From Anodontia alba (Eukaryota; Mollusca; Bivalvia; Lucinida; Lucinidae): a stretch of 64,000 nt of DNA. The translations under genes were made by a program, and so were the position numbers. The notes below the pieces were generated by a model. The model did not search any database, was not told the origin of the DNA, and saw only the letters and a program-made list of their open reading frames with translations. Shown in pieces: positions 57,534-64,000 of this stretch (its first letter is position 1; each line of letters begins with the position of its first letter). The DNA is taken from assembly GCA_964016985.1 (NCBI GenBank), contig OZ024826.1, positions 38,729,070 to 38,793,069 on the forward strand. Reading direction: 5' to 3'.

Positions 57534-57762
57534 TTTCAAAACTAACGATGTCGTTAGTTAACGCATCGTTAAAACTTTGATCATTAAATATGGCATATAT
57601 GTTAGTAGTTTTGCTGAAAAAATGTGAGTAGCTTTTGCATTTGCAAATGCTACTCACATTTTTCAGAACATACCTGTGAATTATATTGTACTTACTAGGA
57701 CAGTTAACATTTAGACGACTAACGAGCTAGTTAAGCTAACGACGCTTTGAATAACTGGGCCC
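57534..57762. mobile_element. MITE with GGGCCCAG ends, copy 2
   Basis: Starts AGCCCAGTTTTTCAAAAC, ends inverted GGGCCCAGTTATTCAAAG. Interior hairpin 'gagtagcttttgcatttgc' and 'gcaaatgctactcac' at 57625-57660. Partner of 22771-23006. Confidence 0.75.
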
Positions 57763-57982
57763 TGTTTCCTTTCGTGCACACCAAACCCTGAATGATTCCG
57801 AAAGGGGAACAATTTATTTTAATGCAGACCATTTTCCAGAAGGGAGACAAAACTTTGACGAAATTGTCTCCTATGAAAGTTGATCTATTCCTCTTAAGAG
57901 ATGTGAGCCGGGTGTACAGCGAAGACTGATCAGACTGCGCTGATGCGCTGGTTGACTTTCGCTAGGTGTACAGTCAATCATG

Positions 57983-58293
57983 GGCCGGCCTCGGTGGCTC
58001 AGTTTGATGCGCCGTCCGACTGGAGACCAGGAGGTCGCGGGTTCAACCCCCGCCGAGGTCGGCTACATTCTTTCGTGGAGATTGATCATAAAATATTTTT
58101 TACGGTCATTCTCTCCCTTCCGCTGATTCAAGAAGGGCAGTTGTCAGTTTCTGACGAACGAATGTGCACAATACTGGCTAACCGCTTTGAGGACTAAGCC
58201 TGCCCAGTAAACGTGTGGTTAGGTAAACTGCCTGCGCTCGACATGACCCCATTGGGTTGACTGGGCCGTAAAACCTCAACACAAACAAACAAA
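57983..58293 (+). mobile_element. Full-length tRNA-derived SINE with perfect 13-bp target duplication
   Basis: 311 bp flanked by ACAGTCAATCATG on both sides (57970-57982, 58294-58306). The head has 'ggtggctcagtttgatgcgc' (A box) and 'gcgggttcaacccc' (B box), with ggccggcctcgg pairing with ccgaggtcggc. Body 'attgatcataaaatattt', then 3' end 'cctcaacacaaacaaac'. Perfect flanks mean a recent insertion by a partner LINE. Confidence 0.92.
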
Positions 58294-58539
58294 ACAGTCA
58301 ATCATGTAGGAAATGCTTTATCCTCGCTCATATGTGAGAAGTAAAACCTGACTAACATGTGTATGCGCACAATCCGTGCAGTATCTTTACTGTCTTACAT
58401 ACGCGTTCTAGCAAATTCAAGACTTTTTATGCAAAAATTGAAAGTCCCGTACCAGTTTGTCTTGTGATATTGATTGTAAATAGCCAGTCGAACGTATTTG
58501 GCTATTTACAGTTGACTGTATATGAAGCCTCTTCCTTAT

Positions 58540-59040
58540 TTATTATTTGTACTTTAAAGCGCCAAATAAAAATTTGTAGCAGACAACTTTTTAAAATTTT
58601 CATTTTCGTTTAATATTCATTTTTCAGGGAAATCAGTCTTGACATTTCATGCTAAGCCGACGATTCGAATGAAATAACAGGAATTATTTCTCTCTTTGGA
58701 ATTGGTTTCTTTGTGTTGGGAATAATGTAAACTATGTCCTTAACGCTAAAAGCACCATTTAAAACTTGCAGCAGATGACATTCTAAAATTTACATTTATC
58801 AGAAAAAAATGGAGTGACAATTCTTGTGAAACGTTTGCTAAGAGGACAGTTCGCATAAAAAGTCAGGAATTCTTTCTGTCTTGGGAATTATTTAAAACCT
58901 GTACTTAACATTAAAACGCCGATCAAAATTTTAGCAGACGACATGCGAACAATTTTATTTATTTCAGTTTTCACAGAAGTCAATCTTGACATATGTAAAT
59001 CGTCGTCTTAGCAGACGATTCAAATGAAAAGTCAAAACTT
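58540..59040. repeat. Diverged repeat, three units
   Basis: 'gcagacgacat..' / 'gcagatgacattctaaaatt', 'cagtcttgacatttcatg' and 'gacgattcraatgaaa' recur about every 180 bp. Related to the interior of the TTAA MITEs (50022, 43224) and to 61900-61980. Confidence 0.5.
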
Positions 59041-59269
59041 GTTTACTCTTACATTGTTTTATTTTTATTTTATTTTTTTTTTCCTTCAGAATAACATGTT
59101 TGGTTTCAAAGATTTTGGGTGTAATATATGTAGCATAGCTTGTACGCTGGATACAATGATATGTTTCTAATTTTCGTTTAAAAAAAAACAACAAAAAAAC
59201 AAAAACAAAACGAAACCCTCTGCTGACCTTAGTTTTAGCTACGTGTGAGTGAATAAACCTTACGACACG

Positions 59270-59706
59270 TGCGCCCAGCGAAGACTCGGATCAGACTGCA
59301 CAACCGCGTAGCCTACTGGCGACCTGAAGAAATCCTTCGAAATCCACAGAGCGCCTGGCGACTATGATGCATTAGCTTATATACATCTTCGCTGGGCTTC
59401 CTGTCTAAAGGTACCTTCTTTTATGTAGCCGCCAATATTGTAGGGACAAAACCTTTGTTTTTACTCTGTTGTAACCTTAGAATGTAACTTAAACTGTAAC
59501 TGGACCGCGCCATGCAAAAACGTGTCGTCGGACATGTACGGACAATTAAGGCCCAGATCAGCCTGTGCATTCACACAGTCTGCTCAGGGCTTCCAGTATC
59601 CGCTAAGATACAACAGAATGAAAGGAGGGTTGCTTTGCACACGCGCAGAATGATCTGAATCTGCACACCTTTGCGCATGTCTGAAAGCATGTTTTCGCTT
59701 GATGGG
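59270..59706. mobile_element. Two decayed palindromic MITEs
   Basis: 59270-59395: 'gcccagcgaagactcggatc' folds on 'catcttcgctgggc'. 59512-59706: 'catgcaaaaacgtgtcg' and 'cggacatg' fold on 'catgtctgaaagcatgttttcg'. Both hold 'gatcag' cores as in 41089-41304. Confidence 0.5.
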
Positions 59707-61016
59707 ACCCTACTAATCTATTAAAATATTGATTTTTGAATGGTATTGATATGCGGTCTATTACTGGAGTACACGTATTACTTACTACACATAATTTAAC
59801 TTCCTCAAACATTGTTCATTTCTCATAGACCTTAGTGATTCCTGGAAAAACAACCTTTGATTATTTAGCAACTTTCAGCCGTTGAGGCGGTTTGACGATT
59901 CCTTCAAGGTACGCAGTATCGAATATACTTACTTTTAGTTTTAATACGTTATTGTATTCAGTAGCTATTTTAGCCGTGTCATTTAAAGGAAGTTGAAATG
60001 ACTTGGTAAATGTTCCGCCATTTTTACAAAGGAGACAAATGTTTGACTCCCTGTTTGCTCTCCGGCACACCAAATTCCTTCAAGAAAGGGGTCTATTCTA
60101 AAATGAAAAAATGGCTCTCTCCGGGAGCTAATTCCCTTTTAGAGTGGAACCCTTTTCTAAAAGGAGACAAAACCATTTGACAATTCCCTTTAACCCATTA
60201 AAGACTGAATAGACTCTCCCACACTATATATTGGAAGAGTACATTTCCGTCTCTTGTTACGTCAGGCTATACTGTATATGTATACTCAAAGGCAATAAAA
60301 AGTATACAGTTTCGAATTTTGAGTACCGGCTCCTGTTGTACTTTTTTCGTTAAAATGTTTTCATGGTCATTTTTGTCAAACGTCTGTCTTTGAAAATCAC
60401 AAAGGTAATTCTTTCGCAATCATACATTATGGAATTATGAGCCCTTAAGTAAAAACAGCATTTCCAGTCATAATCTCCTTAAAGAAAACAAATGTCATTT
60501 TACTTTTCATAAATATATTGCACAACGTTATTTAATTCGAAATTCCCATCTAATGATGTTACTCTGAATTTGAATTTCTTCCCGTCTCAAATTATCTCCC
60601 TTTGAATGAAAAATATAGGGGATTTGAAGAGTCTATATTTGAAGTGGGATTGGTCGTTTTCACTTGAATTTTTCGAAAAAAAGTGTTGCTTGGCTTAGCC
60701 TCCTTGTACCACATACAGATAAAATATCCTATAACCGTTTATTTCACAGAACAATGACAATTAATGTCCAAAAGAAATTCAGTGCATACGGTCAGAAGAG
60801 GAACGAAAATGTCAAAAACGTCATGTCCTTTGTATAGAAATTCGACAGTGTACTCTGTGATGCATTTGAAGTTGAAACTTGTCCTTTCAGCATTTTTATC
60901 CTTCTGTCGATTGAACGCAATACAAATGCATAAATGTAAGTTTCTTTGTCGCACTTTAAAGGGAAGCTTCTCATGCGCAAATGTTGATTTAGACCCATTG
61001 TCCGTTTCTGTAAATC
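59707..61016. other. No gene recognised
   Basis: AT-rich, stop-dense in all frames; 60205-60275 is a partial MITE-D. Overlapping short frames on both strands at 60739-61039 share the same DNA and show no splice signals. Confidence 0.4.
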
Positions 61017-61293
61017 ATCACGAAAACATGCCTATATAATTTTGACCCCCTTAAACCCCACTTTTATATAGTAAAACTGGGGTTTACAGGAGAATACATT
61101 ATTTTTTTATTTCTGCTCAAAACCATAGATTGTGGGTACTCGTTAGAACCGCCTCGCTGAGGCGGTTCTAACGAGTACCCACAATCTATGTTTTGAGCAG
61201 AAATATGAAAAATATCAGAATTTTTATATGAAAATTTTCGTTTTTTTTGGTTGTAAAATTTTCAATATATTTGAATAGGCGTGTTTTCGTAAT
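61017..61293 (+). mobile_element. MITE-A copy 8
   Basis: Full length, hairpin perfect (61129-61195, tip 'cgcctcgctgaggcg'). Ends ATCACGAAAACATGCCTAT and ATAGGCGTGTTTTCGTAAT. Confidence 0.88.
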
Positions 61294-61983
61294 GGTCATT
61301 TCCTTGCTCTTTGAAAGCCTTTCCTGGAAATTTTTGCAAATAATGCGTAAATGATTGTTCTTAACTACGATATCAACGATTAATGTACACATAATGGTAA
61401 AAAAGGTGTAATCGTAAATAAAATATAAAAAAGGTGACAAAGAAAAAAAATGGTTACATTGTTATATATTCATAAAGAAACATGGTTGAAATATCTGCAA
61501 ACAGTGGAGACCCTGATCAGACGCCGCGTTCTGCGACTGAGTTAAAATGTCCGTTGCAAACATATGTGAACAACGAAAGCCCGATCACTCCGTTTTGCTG
61601 CACGGGTCTGCCTCCAGACTCTTTTCTGTCATTTTGTCTTTTCTTTTCAAAGTATTCAATCTAGTAAAGCTTATAATCATTTAATCATTTATGTCCCTTA
61701 GTAGAAATGATAGTCAAACAGTGAAATGTAATTTAAGAGACAAATACAACTACAGGAAGTGATAAAGGATGACAACATAAAGTGCAAAAATGACTGGGGC
61801 CAGTCTTTTGCTGAACTGACTGGTAAGGGCTTCTGTATATGATCAGCAGAGTTTACTGTGTTAACCCTTTAAACGCTAAGCAAAATTATAGCAACCGATA
61901 TTCTATTTTTTATTATTATTATTTTTGAGAAAACAAGGCCTGACATTTCCTTTAAATCATCTGTTACGTAATAAATGGCAGAC

Positions 61984-62260
61984 ATCACGAAAACATGCCT
62001 ATATAATTTTGACCCCCTTAAACCCCATTTTTATATAGAAAACTGGGGTTTACAGGAGTATACATTATTTTTTTTTATTTCTGCTCAAAAACATAGATTG
62101 TGGGTATTCGTTAAAACCGCCTCGCTGAGGCGGTTCTAACGAGTACCCACAATCTATGTTTTGAGCAGATATATGAAAAATTTCAGAGTTTTTTAACTGA
62201 AAATTTTCAGTTTTTGGAGATAAAATTTTCTATACATTTAAATAGGCGTGTTTTCGTAAT
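61984..62260 (+). mobile_element. MITE-A copy 9
   Basis: Full length. One change in the left hairpin arm ('gtattcgttaaaac'). Confidence 0.88.
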
Positions 62261-62303
62261 GACTTTTACTATGTGTATTCCTTCCCCTTGAATGTAAAAG
62301 ACC

Positions 62304-62582
62304 ATTACGAAAACACACCTATTCAAATACATACTGAAAATTTTACCACCAAAAAATGAAAATTTTCTGATAAAATTCTCAGATATTTTTTATATTCCTG
62401 CTCCAAACATAGAGTGTGGGTACTCGTTAGAACCGCCTCGATGAAGCGGTTCTAACGAGTACCCACAATCTATGTTTTGGGCAAAAATAAAAAAAAATAA
62501 TGTATACCCCTGTAAACCCCAGTTTTACTATATAAAAGTGGGGTTTAAGGGGGTCAAAATTATATAGGCGTGGTTTCTCGAT
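62304..62582 (-). mobile_element. MITE-A copy 10, inverted next to copy 9
   Basis: Full length, opposite orientation, only 43 bp from copy 9, so the pair can form a hairpin of almost 280 bp. Confidence 0.88.
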
Positions 62583-62771
62583 GTTACGATTTAAGATCTG
62601 TGCAGCTGTCGGTATATTTGCTTTCCTTTGATAATTTCAAAGATGATGTTTAGATACCATCTTCATTTAGATAGCCAGTATCATGAACGTTATATATTAC
62701 GTAACGCTTTGTCTAATAATACCCGCAGCTTGTCAGACGCTCGGCTTATATATATGCTCGTTTCATTTCAG

Positions 62772-62877
62772 GTTAAATCCTATGTCCGACTTTGATATTA
62801 AAAAGCTAATTAAAGAATTTCGTCGGCTCAAGATTCCTAGCTGGCAAGGAGATTTGTTTGAAGATTTGCTACAACCG
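62772..62877 (+). CDS. Candidate exon of an unidentified second gene
   Basis: 106 nt, acceptor 'gctcgtttcatttcag', donor 'gtatgc', open in one frame: one base plus 35 codons, LNPMSDFDIKKLIKEF to FEDLLQP. The ATG at 62781 could be a start. It is hydrophilic, probably helical, and rich in K/D/E. No match that I recognise. It could be an early exon of another member of the same gene family, but nothing proves it. The next exon was not found; 'gatctt|gtaagt' at 63105 is a possible later donor, but its phase does not fit. Confidence 0.45.
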
Positions 62878-64000
62878 GTATGCATACAAACATGATTTTA
62901 AAGGCTTTAGATCACCATTGATTTTCGCTGACATGTTTTCGAAACGTTCTGCAGTCCGTATTTTTTGTTCTAAGTTGAAATGGTAAATGCATGGTACCTT
63001 ACTGACAGCTGTACTTTTAAATTCTTCAAACCAAGCAACAGAATGGTACGTCTTGATACATGTAATGAACTTACACCGCTTCGATGACACTGAGACAGAT
63101 CTTGTAAGTGGTCACGGTGCCATAAATATAAGTATAAATTATACACACGATGATTTTCATAGTCAAAGCAACCACTCAAAATATACTACTTTGTTAATAT
63201 CTTCTGGAAAATTGCCTGAATTATATATTTTGACCAGTACTGGCGTCAAAGAAGGAAAAATAAAAAAAAAAAAAAAAAAAAAAAAAAACAGTCTAAGAAT
63301 AGGGAACTATTTATTTCTAAACAACGCCGGTTGGTACCAAACTGGTGTTCTGTAAATTTTAGTAGTCCGTGATCTTTAAGGGAGGTGGTCAGGTTTTTAT
63401 AAGGATGACAGCATTAGTGACTTAATGTTTCATTTCCAACACTCCATACTTTTCTGGGAAGAGATTTTTTCTGTTCAATATTTTGACAATAATACAAAAC
63501 GACTGACAGTGTCGCTGTCCTGAAAGTATCAGTTTCCTTGAAATTATATAGCAAGTGAAATATGTGCAGTATACGTTTTAGATACATCATAAGGCATACT
63601 TTCTTTCATGAGATTTGCTCCAGCAAGCACTATGGTACCCAATTTTTTTATGGTGACTTCGTTTATAAACTCACCAAAATTTTGAGCTATACCCGTTTGT
63701 ATGAGATGTTATGCACTTGTTTCTATCGCTTAGGACCAGATTTGGGTGTCTTTTAAAGGCTCTCCTTTTATAGATACATCGAATAAACGAAATCCGTATT
63801 TCAAAACATGCTAAGTATGAAGATTTCAAAAAGCAATCTTCATCTTTTCCAAAAGGACAGGAAGCACTGTACGATACTGGTAGGCGCAATTTGTATATGT
63901 ACAACGACATTTTGTAGCATATTGTAGTGGAATATTGCCAAAAAAGATCTCTGTCTAATTTGCACATAAAAGAAACTGAATTATATATGCTTAATATTGA
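62878..64000. other. Intron-like or intergenic DNA, no gene recognised
   Basis: A 30-bp A run at 63260-63289 produces a polylysine frame. Weak frames at 63562-63967 have no splice signals; 'FYGDFVYKLTKIL' (about 63647-63685) faintly resembles the PLE C-terminal block '[13 protein letters not shown]', so part may be an old PLE. Confidence 0.35.

Noticed and set aside
57983..58055. tRNA gene call at the SINE head (also 42678-42747 and 53982-54058)
   Set aside because: A and B boxes are present but the anticodon stem or acceptor does not pair properly, and the first two are attached to SINE or MITE sequence.
63030..63105. Possible exon ending 'gatctt|gtaagt'
   Set aside because: The phase needed does not fit the exon at 62772-62877 and the acceptor is poor.
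1..64000. LTR retrotransposon, rRNA genes or viral integration
   Set aside because: No long direct terminal repeats with primer-binding site, no rRNA-like sequence, and no capsid- or envelope-like frames were seen.

Overview
The window looks like a piece of a bivalve mollusc nuclear genome, probably a heterodont/venerid-type clam, though the species cannot be fixed from sequence alone. The reasons are AT-rich DNA, introns with GT..AG ends, no bacterial-style gene packing, tRNA-derived SINEs, dense palindromic MITEs, Penelope-like and jockey-like retroelements, and the 'gatcagac..gtctgatc' palindromes that are abundant in bivalves. About 90% of the window is repeats or unassigned intron/intergenic DNA.

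One real gene can be read with confidence, on the + strand from 15432 to 40418. It is the 3' portion of a mitochondria-eating-protein (MIEAP/SPATA18)-like gene. Its last four exons (24888-25089, 33806-33895, 35337-35432, 40140-40418) encode the MIEAP C-terminal domain and the stop codon. Upstream lies an array of coiled-coil exons (15432-24086): six intact exons, each exactly 105 nt (35 codons, five heptads), in the same intron phase, of three sequence types in the order A-B-C-C-B-C. Two decayed relatives lie between them. The 5' end of the gene was not found. A second, unassigned exon candidate is at 62772-62877.

Layout. 1-4915: a mosaic of four tandem-repeat families (units about 120-180 bp) interrupted by a foldback element. 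4916-8350: low-complexity and unassigned DNA. 8360-15000: two Penelope-like element (PLE) copies, one carrying a 1.3-kb TIR element, plus an 870-bp foldback. 15432-40418: the gene, with introns holding a PLE with an N-terminal GIY-YIG relic, PLE tails, microsatellites and many MITEs. 40419-44576: MITEs, a pogo-like MITE, a nested foldback and a non-LTR fragment. 44577-55708: a Russian-doll nest. One PLE tail is split by a SINE, a 2.3-kb jockey-like element and a TIR element, and that TIR element is itself split by a 5.8-kb hAT-like element containing further MITEs. 55709-64000: MITEs, a young SINE with a perfect 13-bp target duplication, three palindromic MITEs and the candidate exon.

The most interesting biology is the modular 35-residue coiled-coil exon array in the MIEAP-like gene. 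Next are a TIR element family that seems to leave no target duplication, and a hairpin core shared by MITEs with different ends. Alignments were made by eye, so percentages and exact edges of decayed repeats are approximate.
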